A stretch of 64,000 bases of DNA from Aurantimicrobium minutum (GTDB taxonomy: Bacteria; Actinomycetota; Actinomycetes; Actinomycetales; Microbacteriaceae): positions 1,488,001 to 1,552,000 of the forward strand of contig NZ_AP017457.1 of assembly GCF_002355535.1 (NCBI RefSeq), written 5' to 3'. Shown here piece by piece: positions 16,702 through 25,005 of the stretch; position 1 is the first letter of the stretch, and each line of letters begins with the position of its first letter. The notes below the pieces were generated by a model, which was given only the letters and a program-made list of their open reading frames with translations, was not told the DNA's origin and ran no database searches. Made by a program: the position numbers and the translations under genes.

Positions 16702-17064
16702 ATGAAGAAGTTCTTTGCCCTCCTTGCTCTGATGTTTGTTGCAGTGTTTGCGCTGTCCGCATGCGCACAGGATTCTGGGCCCATCACCGTGAGCCAGGAC
16801 ACCATCATTGTTGATGTGCGCACTCCGGCTGAATATTCAGAAGGACACCTTGAGGGTGCGGTCAATATCGATGTTCAATCGCCGGACTTCGCCACCATTC
16901 TGAGCCAACTCCCCACCGATGGTGAGTATGTGGTTTATTGCCGTTCAGGTAAAAGATCAGCTGTGGCAACAGAGCAGATGAAAGCAGCTGGTTTCACAAA
17001 CGTTATTGACGCCGGAAGCATGGAGGCCGCCTCGAAAGCTACCGGTATTGCCATAGTTCAATAG
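16702..17064 (+). CDS. Rhodanese-domain lipoprotein
   Basis: A 120-residue protein. Residues 1-20 form a lipoprotein signal peptide ending in LSAC with the lipid-modified C21. The rest is a single rhodanese domain: VDVRTPAEYSEGHLEGAVNID, and the active-site loop CRSGKRS with catalytic C80. It would act on persulfide or sulfane sulfur on the outer face of the membrane. Control by a CsoR/CstR-type operator fits a response to persulfide or, less likely, copper. A TauE/SafE gene lies far away at 44.8 kb, so the typical cst cluster is not present here. It is convergent with photolyase, 7 bases apart. Confidence 0.9.
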   Translation: MKKFFALLALMFVAVFALSACAQDSGPITVSQDTIIVDVRTPAEYSEGHLEGAVNIDVQSPDFATILSQLPTDGEYVVYCRSGKRSAVATEQMKAAGFTNVIDAGSMEAASKATGIAIVQ

Positions 17065-17071
17065 CTGGTGC

Positions 17072-18493
17072 TCAGAGATCCACGACAGGTGGACGAATCT
17101 GGCGAGGGATATCTCCCAAAGTCTTAAAAGCTTCAAGGGCACGATTTCGAGTTTCAAGCAGATCAATAATCGGTTCGGGGTATCCGCTGAGCATGGGGTG
17201 CTCATAGTCACCTAGGTAGCGGTGAAGATATTCACCTTTAGGGTCGAACTTCTCGGCTTGAAGTTTGGGGTTGAACACTCGGAAGTACGGTGCTGCATCA
17301 GCACCACTGCCCGCAACCCACTGCCAGGAGGCAGCGTTGCTGGCAGGGTCAGCATCAACCAGGGTGTCCCAGAACCAGGCTTCACCGATACGCCAATCAA
17401 TGAGTAGGTTCTTGATTAGGAAAGAAGCGGCCACCATCCGCACACGGTTGTGCATGTAGCCGGTCTGCCACAGTTCGCGCATACCCGCATCGACGAGTGG
17501 GATTCCGGTTCTTCCTTGCTGCCAAGCATCAAGAATGTCTGGATCTGCTGGACCCCAGGGGAAGTGATCAAACCGGGCATCAAAGTTTACGGTGGCTAGC
17601 TCTGGCCAGTGATAGAGCAGGTGGTAACTGAATTCGCGCCAGCCAAGCTCGGAGAGGAATTTGGTGGCATTGGTTGTGATCTCGGGAGTATTGCCCATCT
17701 TGCGACGGAATTCATCTGTGGCATGCCAAATCTGGAACGGGCTTATTTCACCCCACCGCAGATGTGGGGAGAGCTCACTCGTGGAGTACTCCGAAGGGAA
17801 GTCACGACCCTTTGCATATCTGGTGATGCGCGAATCAAAGAAGCGCTCGAGTGCCTGATGTGCTCCGTTTTCACCGACGTTCCAGCGATGGTCAAAAGCA
17901 AGAGCCCAGTTCGGGGAAGTCGGCAGCAGATTCCAGGAATCCAATTCATCACTGGCAGGTTGGGTTGCCGGAGGAATGAGTTCGGTGGGCGCAGGGATAG
18001 GTAAGCGTGGTGGGGTAGGACGGTTGACACACGACTTCCAGAACGGAGTAAACACGGTGTACGGGGTGTCATTTCCAGTTCGGACTGTCCACGGCTCAAA
18101 CAAAACATTCGCTTGGAACGAGTGGGCATCAACACCTGAAGCCTTGGCATATTCCTTGATGCTGGCATCTAAGTCACGCTCTGGTTTGCCGTAGCGACGG
18201 TTCCAGTACAACGCACTGGCATTGGTCTCACGGATGAGTCCTCGAATAATGTCTGCTGAGGCGCCTTGCTTGAGAATCAGCTCGCCCCCTAGGCGGCGCA
18301 CTTTGTCCGAGAGTGCAACCAGGCTGTGGTGTAACCACCATTTGGTTGCCCCACCCAGTGGCCGAATACCGGGGCTGACCTCGTCGAGGATGTAGACCAC
18401 AACCACAGGTTCACCGTGTTCGATGGCAGCAGCTAGGGCAGGGTTATCTGCAACACGGAGGTCATCTCGAAGCCAAACGATTGTGCAGGTCAT
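17072..18493 (-). CDS. phr: Deoxyribodipyrimidine photolyase (class I)
   Basis: A 473-residue photolyase that repairs cyclobutane pyrimidine dimers with blue light. The N-terminal antenna domain opens with TIVWLRDDLRVADNPAL. The C-terminal FAD domain has TRYAKGRDFP, LSPHLRWGEISP, ELGWREFSYHLLYHWP, the TGIPLVDAGMRELWQTGYMHNRVRM segment and WQWVAGSGADAAPYFRVFNP. All are characteristic of class I. TAGGCT lies six bases before ATG 18493, indicating a leaderless transcript. A DUF2256 gene, often associated with photolyases, lies nearby. It suits an organism of sunlit surface water. Confidence 0.93.
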   Translation of the reverse strand: MTCTIVWLRDDLRVADNPALAAAIEHGEPVVVVYILDEVSPGIRPLGGATKWWLHHSLVALSDKVRRLGGELILKQGASADIIRGLIRETNASALYWNRRYGKPERDLDASIKEYAKASGVDAHSFQANVLFEPWTVRTGNDTPYTVFTPFWKSCVNRPTPPRLPIPAPTELIPPATQPASDELDSWNLLPTSPNWALAFDHRWNVGENGAHQALERFFDSRITRYAKGRDFPSEYSTSELSPHLRWGEISPFQIWHATDEFRRKMGNTPEITTNATKFLSELGWREFSYHLLYHWPELATVNFDARFDHFPWGPADPDILDAWQQGRTGIPLVDAGMRELWQTGYMHNRVRMVAASFLIKNLLIDWRIGEAWFWDTLVDADPASNAASWQWVAGSGADAAPYFRVFNPKLQAEKFDPKGEYLHRYLGDYEHPMLSGYPEPIIDLLETRNRALEAFKTLGDIPRQIRPPVVDL

Positions 18494-18499
18494 AGGTAC

Positions 18500-18505
18500 A
18501 GCCTA
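18500..18505 (-). promoter_or_regulatory. -10 box for photolyase gene (leaderless)
   Basis: On the minus strand TAGGCT ends six bases before ATG 18493. Confidence 0.6.
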
Positions 18506-18515
18506 GGCAATGGGA

Positions 18516-18550
18516 AAGGGCCGATCGGAAGAGGCATCCGATCGGCCCTT
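18516..18550 (-). terminator. Rho-independent terminator between winged-helix gene and photolyase
   Basis: A perfect 14-base stem (AAGGGCCGATCGGA with its complement) around a seven-base loop lies downstream of the winged-helix gene and upstream of the photolyase promoter. The T tract is on the + strand side (GTTTT), but the position suits minus-strand termination. Confidence 0.65.
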
Positions 18551-18677
18551 GTTTTACACCAAGAGTTTTGCAATCACATTCACGAGGCCACCACAGCAAG
18601 TAAGGCTCGTACTGTCACTTTATAACGAAAAGGTAACGGTAGGGAAGAACTTTTTCTTTGTGTTACCTGTGAATGAT

Positions 18678-19295
18678 TTAGAACAGATCAGGACTGGGGG
18701 TTCCTGCGTGCATGACCGTGACATCAGCGTGCTGGTCATAGCGGTAGCCCACACCACGAACAGTGCGGACGATGTCCTCGAAGCGGCCCAGTTTGGAGCG
18801 CAGGCGTCGCACGTGAACGTCAATGGTGCGCTCGTTAGGAATATCGAGATCATCTTCTCGCCACAAGGCTTTGATGATCTCTTCGCGGCTGATGGTCTCG
18901 CCTTTGTGAACGACAAGGAACTGCAGCAGTTCAAATTCCTTGAAAGTTAGCGGTGCTGCTTGGTAGTCGATGAGGACACGCTTGCGCGAGATGTCCACAA
19001 CAACACCACCGTCACCGTCAGAAGGCTCAAAATCATCTTCGGGTTTGTATTTCGCCACCGCAGAAGGCTCCTGCAGTGCCAAACGGACCAAATCGACTTG
19101 GCGTCCCTTGGAATTCGCTGGTGCTAACGCAACAGCTGCGTAGGTCTCAGTACCGGGGACGAGTTCGTTGGTGAGCTTCTTGAGTGCTTCGACAACCTTG
19201 CCGAGATCGAGACCGCGCTCAGCGGCGCTGGCTTCATCGAGCCCAACATACAAGGCAAAGCCTTTAGGTTGGGGGCGTTCGTGGGGAGTAGACAT
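18678..19295 (-). CDS. Winged-helix regulator with OmpR-type DNA-binding domain, no receiver
   Basis: A 205-residue protein. The C-terminal half (about 95-190) is an OmpR/PhoB winged helix: PLTFKEFELLQFLVVHKGETISREEII, then RTIDVHVRRLRSKLG and VRTVRGVGYRY. The N-terminal half is not a receiver domain; it lacks the phospho-acceptor Asp context and resembles no family recognised here. An acidic linker joins them. Similar stand-alone winged-helix proteins occur in Microbacteriaceae. The signal it reads is unknown. It ends in front of a strong terminator and stands alone. Confidence 0.82.
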   Translation of the reverse strand: MSTPHERPQPKGFALYVGLDEASAAERGLDLGKVVEALKKLTNELVPGTETYAAVALAPANSKGRQVDLVRLALQEPSAVAKYKPEDDFEPSDGDGGVVVDISRKRVLIDYQAAPLTFKEFELLQFLVVHKGETISREEIIKALWREDDLDIPNERTIDVHVRRLRSKLGRFEDIVRTVRGVGYRYDQHADVTVMHAGTPSPDLF

Positions 19296-19531
19296 CTGGG
19301 GAATCCTTTGTAGTGCCGTAAAACATCGAGCCAGCTAAACACGGGCGATGTGTTGGAAGTCGAGAAGTGGAGCGAGGAAGGTTAGTTGCTGCAACACATT
19401 CGACGGCAGGCACAGCTCATCGCGGGCATCATGCCGCGGTCACCACAGGTGGTGTGAGCTCCGTATGTCATAGGGATAAGTTAACCGGACGTAGCTAAAC
19501 CCTGTCAAATAAGCCGATATAGGCTGAAAGC
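19296..19531. other. Intergenic region between divergent winged-helix and tadA genes
   Basis: About 235 bases. It holds the -10 box of tadA at 19520-19525 and presumably the winged-helix promoter. No RNA gene, repeat or peptide gene was recognised. Confidence 0.5.
19520..19525 (+). promoter_or_regulatory. -10 box for tadA (leaderless)
   Basis: TAGGCT ends six bases before ATG 19532. Confidence 0.55.
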
Positions 19532-20002
19532 ATGGCTGTCCCCACCTCCGCAGAGCGCAAAGCCCAGATGGAGCTTGCTCTCGAACAAGCACGTGCCTGT
19601 GCGCACTCTGATGACGTCCCGGTGGGAGCAGTCATCCTGGACGCCGCAGGTGAGGTGATTGCCACCGGAAGAAACACTAAAGAGCGAGACGACGACCCTC
19701 TCGGCCACGCTGAAGTGATGGCCATCAGAGCTGCTGCAGCCAGCTTAGGAAGTTGGCGATTGGATGACTGCACACTCATTGTCACCCTGGAGCCGTGTGT
19801 GATGTGTGCTGGAGCAATACTTGCTGCACGCATCCCCACCGTTGTCTACGGTGCGTGGGATGAAAAAGCAGGTGCAGCAGGATCAGTTTTTGATCTGCTT
19901 CGTGACCGCCGGCTCAACCATCAGGTTGAAGTGATTTCGGGTGTCCGCGCCGAAGAATGCGGACAGTTATTGACCGAGTTCTTCCGAGAAAAACTGGGTT
20001 AG
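19532..20002 (+). CDS. tadA: tRNA-specific adenosine deaminase
   Basis: A 156-residue zinc deaminase that converts A34 to inosine in tRNA-Arg(ACG). The zinc site is HAE (H59, with catalytic E61) and PCVMC (C89, C92). RRLNH near the C-terminus fits the bacterial TadA lineage. The presence of tadA agrees with a tRNA-Arg(ACG) being the integration target at the left of the window. It shares a four-base interlocked stop with the cation efflux gene. A short possible N-terminal variation is not excluded. Confidence 0.93.
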   Translation: MAVPTSAERKAQMELALEQARACAHSDDVPVGAVILDAAGEVIATGRNTKERDDDPLGHAEVMAIRAAAASLGSWRLDDCTLIVTLEPCVMCAGAILAARIPTVVYGAWDEKAGAAGSVFDLLRDRRLNHQVEVISGVRAEECGQLLTEFFREKLG

Positions 20003-20961
20003 TCAGTTCCCTTAATCACGATGGCATCCGTTGCCAGTGACTCAGTCCGGTCAACCCGTGCCACGTCAGGCTCGAGATAAATCACCCGAGCAGCAGGAAC
20101 ACTTTCCCGAACACGACTCTCAATGGTGTTAATTGCTTTGGCTACCTCAGAGAAGCGAAGCTCCGCCGGGAAAGCTAACTTTGCTGCGACTAAGAACTCA
20201 TCGGGGCCAAGATAAAGAGTCTTCATGTGAATGATGCCGTCCGTTTCACCACCGGCAATGATTGCCTTCTCAATGGCCTGAACATCCTCGACACTTGCCC
20301 CTTCACCAATGAGCAAACTCTTTGTTTCAATGCCCAGGATGATCGCCACCACAATCAGCAAAATTCCAATACCAATCGTGCCCAAAGCGTCAAAGAGGCT
20401 ATCGCCGGTGATTACCGTAAGACTCACACCGAAGAACGCCAGGACAAGACCAAGCAAAGCAGCAGTGTCTTCCAGCAGAACTACCGGAAGCTCAGGTGCT
20501 TTGGCGTGACGAACAAATTGAATCCAGGACGCATCACCACGGTGAGGGTTTGATTCCCGAATAGCTGTGCGCAAAGAAAGGCTTTCTAAGACAATCGCGA
20601 TGGAGAGAACTAGCAGAGGAAGCCACCACATCTCGAGCGGCTCAGGATGCTGGAGTTTGTGAAAACCTTCATAGAGGGAGAAGACACCACCGACGCTGAA
20701 CAAAATGATGGAGACAACGAAGGCATAGACGTAGCGTTCGCGGCCGTAACCAAAAGGGTGCTTGCCATCAGCACGTTGCTTGGCTTTGCGGCCACCAATC
20801 AGGAGCAACACCTGGTTACCTGAGTCGGCGAGAGAGTGCACTGCTTCCGCAAGAAGAGAGGTAGCGCCGGAGAGAGCCCAGGCGATGAACTTTGTGGCAG
20901 CAATACCTAGGTTTGCGAGCAGTGCAGCAATGATTGCCTTGGTGCCACCGGTTGCACTCAT
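19999..20961 (-). CDS. Cation diffusion facilitator (CDF) family transporter
   Basis: A 320-residue membrane transporter exporting divalent metals (Zn, Co, Fe or Mn) in exchange for protons. Six hydrophobic segments are seen. The metal-site motif in the second helix is AEAVHSLADSGNQ (HxxxD), and the fifth helix carries LLEDTAALLG. The C-terminal cytosolic domain has the VDRTE-type ending. GGGAG lies nine bases before ATG 20961. It is divergent from proC with 46 bases between them. The metal cannot be assigned from the sequence. Confidence 0.88.
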   Translation of the reverse strand: MSATGGTKAIIAALLANLGIAATKFIAWALSGATSLLAEAVHSLADSGNQVLLLIGGRKAKQRADGKHPFGYGRERYVYAFVVSIILFSVGGVFSLYEGFHKLQHPEPLEMWWLPLLVLSIAIVLESLSLRTAIRESNPHRGDASWIQFVRHAKAPELPVVLLEDTAALLGLVLAFFGVSLTVITGDSLFDALGTIGIGILLIVVAIILGIETKSLLIGEGASVEDVQAIEKAIIAGGETDGIIHMKTLYLGPDEFLVAAKLAFPAELRFSEVAKAINTIESRVRESVPAARVIYLEPDVARVDRTESLATDAIVIKGTD

Positions 20962-20995
20962 GGACGTATCTCCCTCAATCGTCTTGAGTCAATCC

Positions 20996-21001
20996 TAGAA
21001 T
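20996..21001 (+). promoter_or_regulatory. -10 box for proC (leaderless)
   Basis: TAGAAT ends six bases before GTG 21008. Confidence 0.6.
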
Positions 21002-21007
21002 GAGCGG

Positions 21008-21859
21008 GTGAGTGAAAATACACAGGTAACCCTGCCCACCATCGCAATGCTTGGCGCCGGATCCATGGCCAGAGCAATTCTTGCCGGCCTCCTTGCTCCA
21101 CACGTGAGTGTGGAGGGAGCTGTTCGCGTAACAAACAGAAGTGCCGATAACGCAGCGTCATTCGACAACGAACCACGGGTGCAAGCGTGGGCAACCGCCA
21201 CTAACCCCGAAGCGAACCTCGAGGCAGTGCGCGGTGCCGCCATAGTACTTGTGGCAGTCAAGCCAGCAATGGTTCCAGATCTGCTGGATGAAATATCTCC
21301 CGCGCTCGCCGAGGGCGCAATCGTCGTCAGCGTTGCGGCCGGTGTAACGACGGCCACCATGGAAGCGCACCTGCCCGAACATGTTTCTGTTATTCGCACC
21401 ATGCCCAACACGCCCTCCAAGATTGGCTTGGGTGTGACCGGCATTACTGCCGGAAAACGTTCCACCCCAGCTCAGCTCGACCTTATTTGTGGCATGTTCT
21501 CCACCGTAGGTGAAGTCATCGTCCTGCCCGAGAACATGATTGATGCCCTGGGATCAATCTCAGGTTCTGGTCCTGCATACGTGTTCTATTTCATTGAGCA
21601 GCTCACCAAGGTGGCCATTACCCACGGATTTAGTGCTGAGCAAGCTCAGAAAATGGTGCAGGGCACCTTCCGCGGTGCTGTTGAGCTACTTGCACAATCC
21701 GGTGAGGAACCCCAAGAGCTGCGTCGCCAGGTGACCAGCCCCAAGGGGAGCACTGAACGTGCCATTGCGGTCTTTGATGATGCCAACATCGAAGCAATAT
21801 TGCTTAAGGGAACTCAAGCGGCAATTGCTCGTTCCGAGGAAATGGCCCGCGGAGAATAG
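21008..21859 (+). CDS. proC: Pyrroline-5-carboxylate reductase
   Basis: A 283-residue enzyme for the last step of proline synthesis, reducing pyrroline-5-carboxylate with NAD(P)H. The Rossmann motif is AMLGAGSMARAILAGL, followed by AVKPAMVPDLL. The C-terminal signature ALGSISGSGPAYVFYFIEQLT and the QVTSPKGSTERAI segment (here RQVTSPKGSTERA) bind the substrate. The start is GTG 21008 with a -10 box six bases upstream. Its stop abuts the trkA stop with no gap. Confidence 0.94.
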   Translation: MSENTQVTLPTIAMLGAGSMARAILAGLLAPHVSVEGAVRVTNRSADNAASFDNEPRVQAWATATNPEANLEAVRGAAIVLVAVKPAMVPDLLDEISPALAEGAIVVSVAAGVTTATMEAHLPEHVSVIRTMPNTPSKIGLGVTGITAGKRSTPAQLDLICGMFSTVGEVIVLPENMIDALGSISGSGPAYVFYFIEQLTKVAITHGFSAEQAQKMVQGTFRGAVELLAQSGEEPQELRRQVTSPKGSTERAIAVFDDANIEAILLKGTQAAIARSEEMARGE

Positions 21860-22531
21860 TTACTTTTCTAAAGAAGCGAACTTTTCAATGTCGTCGGGGT
21901 GACCAGAAACAATAATTTGGTCACGTGCTTCGACATAAGTGTCAGCCGTGGAATAGACAAACGATCCGCCTGGCTTCTTCACACCCACAACGGTGATCTT
22001 GTAATCGCGCCGCAGGGCTGCCTCAGCAAGAGTCTTGTTCTGAATAGCCAGTGGGGGATACATCTTCACAATGGCGAAGTCAGTGTCCAGCTCAACGAAG
22101 TCGAGCATCTGTCCTGAGAGCAGGTGAGCAACACGCTCACCAGCTTCTGCTTCGGGGTAAATCACGTGGGTTGCCCCAATGCGTGTGAGGATCTGGCCGT
22201 GGGATTTGCTGATTGCTTTAGCCCAGATATCTGGAATGCCAAGGTCAACTAAGTTCGCGGTGATGAGCACGCTTGCCTCGATGGAAGAGCCCACGGCAAC
22301 AACGGCGGTTGAGAATTCCTCTGCTCCAATTTGCTTGAGGGCATCAATGTTGGTCACATCTGCTTGTACTGCGTGGGTCACACGCTCTGACCACTTCTGG
22401 ACAAGCTCCATGTCTGTGTCCACGGCAAGAACTTCTCGGTCGAGGCGATCGAGTTGGCCGGCAGTTGCAGCACCAAAACGGCCTAGGCCGATAACCAGTA
22501 CCGCATTGTTTTTCTTTTTGTGATCAACCAA
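21860..22531 (-). CDS. trkA: Trk/Ktr potassium uptake regulatory subunit TrkA
   Basis: A 223-residue cytosolic gating subunit. The RCK_N Rossmann domain opens with VLVIGLGRFGAATAGQLDRL and continues VLAVDTD and HAVQADVTNIDALKQIGAEEF. The TrkA_C domain (about 140-223) ends the protein. It forms a ring on the TrkH pore protein and gates K+ uptake by nucleotide binding. TTG 22531 is used and overlaps the trkH stop by eight bases, so translation is coupled. A KtrA-like reading is equally fair given the size. Confidence 0.9.
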   Translation of the reverse strand: MVDHKKKNNAVLVIGLGRFGAATAGQLDRLDREVLAVDTDMELVQKWSERVTHAVQADVTNIDALKQIGAEEFSTAVVAVGSSIEASVLITANLVDLGIPDIWAKAISKSHGQILTRIGATHVIYPEAEAGERVAHLLSGQMLDFVELDTDFAIVKMYPPLAIQNKTLAEAALRRDYKITVVGVKKPGGSFVYSTADTYVEARDQIIVSGHPDDIEKFASLEK

Positions 22532-23942
22532 CGATCGGCCTTTCCTCGGGGCGGGTAAAGAATTGTCCTACTTGTGTTGCTGCCAAAGCTGCCGCCATAG
22601 TCACTGTACCGACGCGACCCATAAACATGACAAGAGCTAAAACGTAGAGAGCAGGATCGGATAATTCTGCTGTCACACCGGTGGACATTCCTACGGTGGC
22701 GAAAGCAGAGATGACGTCAAAGAGTACATATTCCAGCGGGGCATCTGTGAGCTCACTAATGATCAGGGTGCCGATAGCTACCGTGGTTGCCCCCCACAGA
22801 CCCACGCTCACAGCTAGGCGCAGCACGTCTCCGGGAATGCGACGCTTGAAAGCTTCTATTGAGGAACGTCCTCGTGCCTCTGCAATGGCAGCAAGAATCA
22901 AGACCGCAAACGTGGTCACTTTGATACCGCCGGCGGTGGAGGCCGAGCCACCACCAATAAACATGAGCATGTCTGTGAACAGCAAGGTTGAGGAATCTAG
23001 CTGAGAGATATCGACCAGATTGAAACCACCGGAACGAGACATGGTGGAGAGGAATGCCGCCTGATAGGTGAGTTCACCCGGCCCCATGCCCATGAACACT
23101 TGAGAATTACCTGGTTCGAGAATGAGGTATCCCACGATTCCCCCAAACCACAAAATGGCCCACGTTGTGAGGGTCAGCTTGACGTGCAGAGACCATCTGC
23201 GGGGGTGCTTGAGGTTACGACTGAGCGCATAGATTACGGGGAAGCCCACGCTTCCGAGGAACACACCAACCATGATCAAGGTAAGGAACCAGTAGTCATG
23301 AGCAAAAGGCACAAGACCACCCACGTTGGGGGTGAAGCCGGTGTTCGTGAATGCCATGGCCGAGTAATAGAAGCTGTACCAAACACTTTCGCCCAGGGAG
23401 TATCCAGCAGAGAGCACGCTAGGAAGCATGAGTAGAGCAATTGTGGTTTCAATGATGATCAAGCTGAAAGCAACTGTGGCAAGCAGGCCACCGACTTCAC
23501 CAAGTCGAATGGCTTGGCCTTCGGCTACTGGCCCCGAGTGAATGCGCATCGGGTTGGTGTCGCTTGCGGCCATCAGGCGAGCTCGTAATCCCAAACGGCC
23601 CGAGATGATGGTTCCCAAGATGGAGGCCAACGTTAGAACACCAAGCGCACCAACCTGGGTTCCTGTGAAGATGATGGCATTCCCCAGAGGAGACCAATAC
23701 GTCGCCATATCAACAGTGCTCAACCCGGCAACACAAATAGTCGACATGGCGTTGAAGAATGCGTCTGCAAAAGAAGTGGGTTTACCAGTTGCGCTAGCAA
23801 ATGGCTGAGCAAGAAGAATGGTGAAAACCATGATCAGTGAGGCAAAGATCAGAATCGCGAATCGAGAAGGTGACCTCGAGGCAAACGCCTCGAGGCCTTC
23901 ACGAATGCGTGCAGGAAGGGAGAGTTGTTGTGATGAAGCCAA
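22524..23942 (-). CDS. trkH: Potassium uptake membrane subunit TrkH
   Basis: A 472-residue Trk/Ktr-type K+ channel subunit with the fourfold M1-P-M2 layout and glycine filter segments (for example AGLSTVD, TNTGFTP, SRSGGFN and ATVGMSTG). TTG 23942 is preferred: a -10 box (TAGCAT, 23972-23977 on the minus strand) would start transcription inside the longer frame from GTG 23987, and GAGGG lies seven bases before the TTG. It overlaps trkA and forms a two-gene operon divergent from the ArsR regulator. Confidence 0.9.
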   Translation of the reverse strand: MASSQQLSLPARIREGLEAFASRSPSRFAILIFASLIMVFTILLAQPFASATGKPTSFADAFFNAMSTICVAGLSTVDMATYWSPLGNAIIFTGTQVGALGVLTLASILGTIISGRLGLRARLMAASDTNPMRIHSGPVAEGQAIRLGEVGGLLATVAFSLIIIETTIALLMLPSVLSAGYSLGESVWYSFYYSAMAFTNTGFTPNVGGLVPFAHDYWFLTLIMVGVFLGSVGFPVIYALSRNLKHPRRWSLHVKLTLTTWAILWFGGIVGYLILEPGNSQVFMGMGPGELTYQAAFLSTMSRSGGFNLVDISQLDSSTLLFTDMLMFIGGGSASTAGGIKVTTFAVLILAAIAEARGRSSIEAFKRRIPGDVLRLAVSVGLWGATTVAIGTLIISELTDAPLEYVLFDVISAFATVGMSTGVTAELSDPALYVLALVMFMGRVGTVTMAAALAATQVGQFFTRPEERPIVG

Positions 23943-23971
23943 CCTGTTTCCCTCTCTGAGTAACTCCTCCC

Positions 23972-23977
23972 ATGCTA
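23972..23977 (-). promoter_or_regulatory. Probable -10 box for trkH-trkA
   Basis: TAGCAT on the minus strand would give a short leader of about 23 bases carrying GAGGG before TTG 23942. Confidence 0.4.
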
Positions 23978-24007
23978 CGCGGTGCACGGGGGCGCTAACC
24001 TAGATAC

Positions 24008-24481
24008 ATGGCTGACATTTTTGACGTTGTTGCGGACGAAACCCGTCGTGAGATTTTGCAAATCTTGCTAGAAAACTTGACCACCTCCACAGGTGAGATG
24101 AGTGTTTCCGAACTTGTGTCTCGCACCGGCCTGAGTCAGCCCACCGTCTCTAAGCAGCTGAAGGTACTTCGCGAAGCAGGGGTTGTGGGTGTTCGTGAAG
24201 ATGGACAGCACCGCCTCTACCACCTTGACCCCACGCCACTAGAGGAGCTGGAGGATTGGGTGATTCCTTTCTTGAGTGTTAACTTCCCTGGTTCTTCCAC
24301 TGACGAATATGACGAGCGTTTGTTTGCGAGCGAAGCAGTCACAGCAGCAGGAAGCTCTGTTGGTAGTGCCGCTGCAACGACGGTTTTCCAGGTAACTCAG
24401 GCTTTTGGTGATCTGCAAAACAGCACCAAAGATGCTGTGAACAAGCTCACTTCTGGCTTGCGTAAAAAGGGTCGCAAGTAA
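24008..24481 (+). CDS. ArsR-family helix-turn-helix regulator
   Basis: A 157-residue protein. The winged helix (about 1-85) shows ADETRREILQILL, the recognition helix SQPTVSKQLKVLREAGVV and the wing REDGQHRLYHLD. The C-terminal third is Ala/Ser/Thr-rich and helical, ending in Lys/Arg. No Cys metal site is visible, so it is not a metal sensor of the ArsR/SmtB type. A TAACCT box ends six bases before ATG 24008. A gene of this type upstream of the bS22 gene is a usual actinobacterial arrangement. Confidence 0.85.
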   Translation: MADIFDVVADETRREILQILLENLTTSTGEMSVSELVSRTGLSQPTVSKQLKVLREAGVVGVREDGQHRLYHLDPTPLEELEDWVIPFLSVNFPGSSTDEYDERLFASEAVTAAGSSVGSAAATTVFQVTQAFGDLQNSTKDAVNKLTSGLRKKGRK

Positions 24482-24562
24482 TCCGCTAGACTTCCACGAG
24501 GCATTAATTGCCTTGCTCTGACCGCCACCGTTGCGGTCTAACCCGATTTTTGTGAGGTTTCC

Positions 24563-24661
24563 GTGGGTTCAGTCATCAAGAAGCGCCGCAAGCGTATGGC
24601 GAAGAAGAAGCACCGTAAGTTGCTTCGTAAGACTCGTCACCAGCGTCGCAACAAGAAGTAG
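24563..24661 (+). CDS. Small ribosomal protein bS22 (AURKAIP1/COX24-domain protein)
   Basis: A 32-residue, extremely basic protein starting GTG 24563 (GSVIKKRRKRMAKKKHRK, then LLRKTRHQRRNKK). It matches the small bS22 protein found in actinobacterial 30S subunits. GAGG lies six bases before the GTG. A strong terminator follows. It is too short for most gene finders but is one of the clearest lineage markers in the window. Confidence 0.93.
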   Translation: MGSVIKKRRKRMAKKKHRKLLRKTRHQRRNKK

Positions 24662-24684
24662 TTCGACTACTTCTTGACAGCACA

Positions 24685-24716
24685 AAGGCGTCAGACCATC
24701 AGGTCTGGCGCTTTTT
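24685..24716 (+). terminator. Terminator after bS22
   Basis: GCGTCAGACC and GGTCTGGCGC form a 10-base stem (one G-T) around ATCA, followed by TTTTT. Confidence 0.8.
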
Positions 24717-24735
24717 GCACGCTTAGACAGTGTCC

Positions 24736-24741
24736 TAGTCT
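24736..24741 (+). promoter_or_regulatory. -10 box for glutaredoxin-like gene (leaderless)
   Basis: TAGTCT ends six bases before GTG 24748 and only three before GTG 24745, which helps choose 24748. Confidence 0.55.
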
Positions 24742-24747
24742 GGAGTG

Positions 24748-25005
24748 GTGTCTGCGATAACTCTCACCTTGATTGGCAAACCTGGTTGCCACCTTTGTGA
24801 AGAAGCTGAGGTTGCGGTCGAGGGTGTTCTTGCTGATTTTGAAACAGATCAGGTTGTTCTGGAACACAAATCTATTGAGGACGATCAAGATCTCTACGAT
24901 TCCTATTGGGATCAAATTCCCGTGCTGTTAATTGACGGCAAAGTTCACAACTATTGGCGTATCGATCCTGAGCGCCTTCGCTTAGCTTTGAAGGAGCGCT
25001 CATGA
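24748..25005 (+). CDS. Glutaredoxin-family (DUF836-like) thiol protein
   Basis: An 85-residue thioredoxin-fold protein with the redox motif CHLC (C14, C17) after the first strand (LTLIGKPG) and the cis-proline segment QIPVLLI. It matches the glutaredoxin-like DUF836 group. It probably reduces disulfides with mycothiol or thioredoxin as partner. GTG 24748 is favoured over the adjacent GTG 24745 by promoter spacing. It overlaps the next gene by four bases. Confidence 0.88.
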   Translation: MSAITLTLIGKPGCHLCEEAEVAVEGVLADFETDQVVLEHKSIEDDQDLYDSYWDQIPVLLIDGKVHNYWRIDPERLRLALKERS

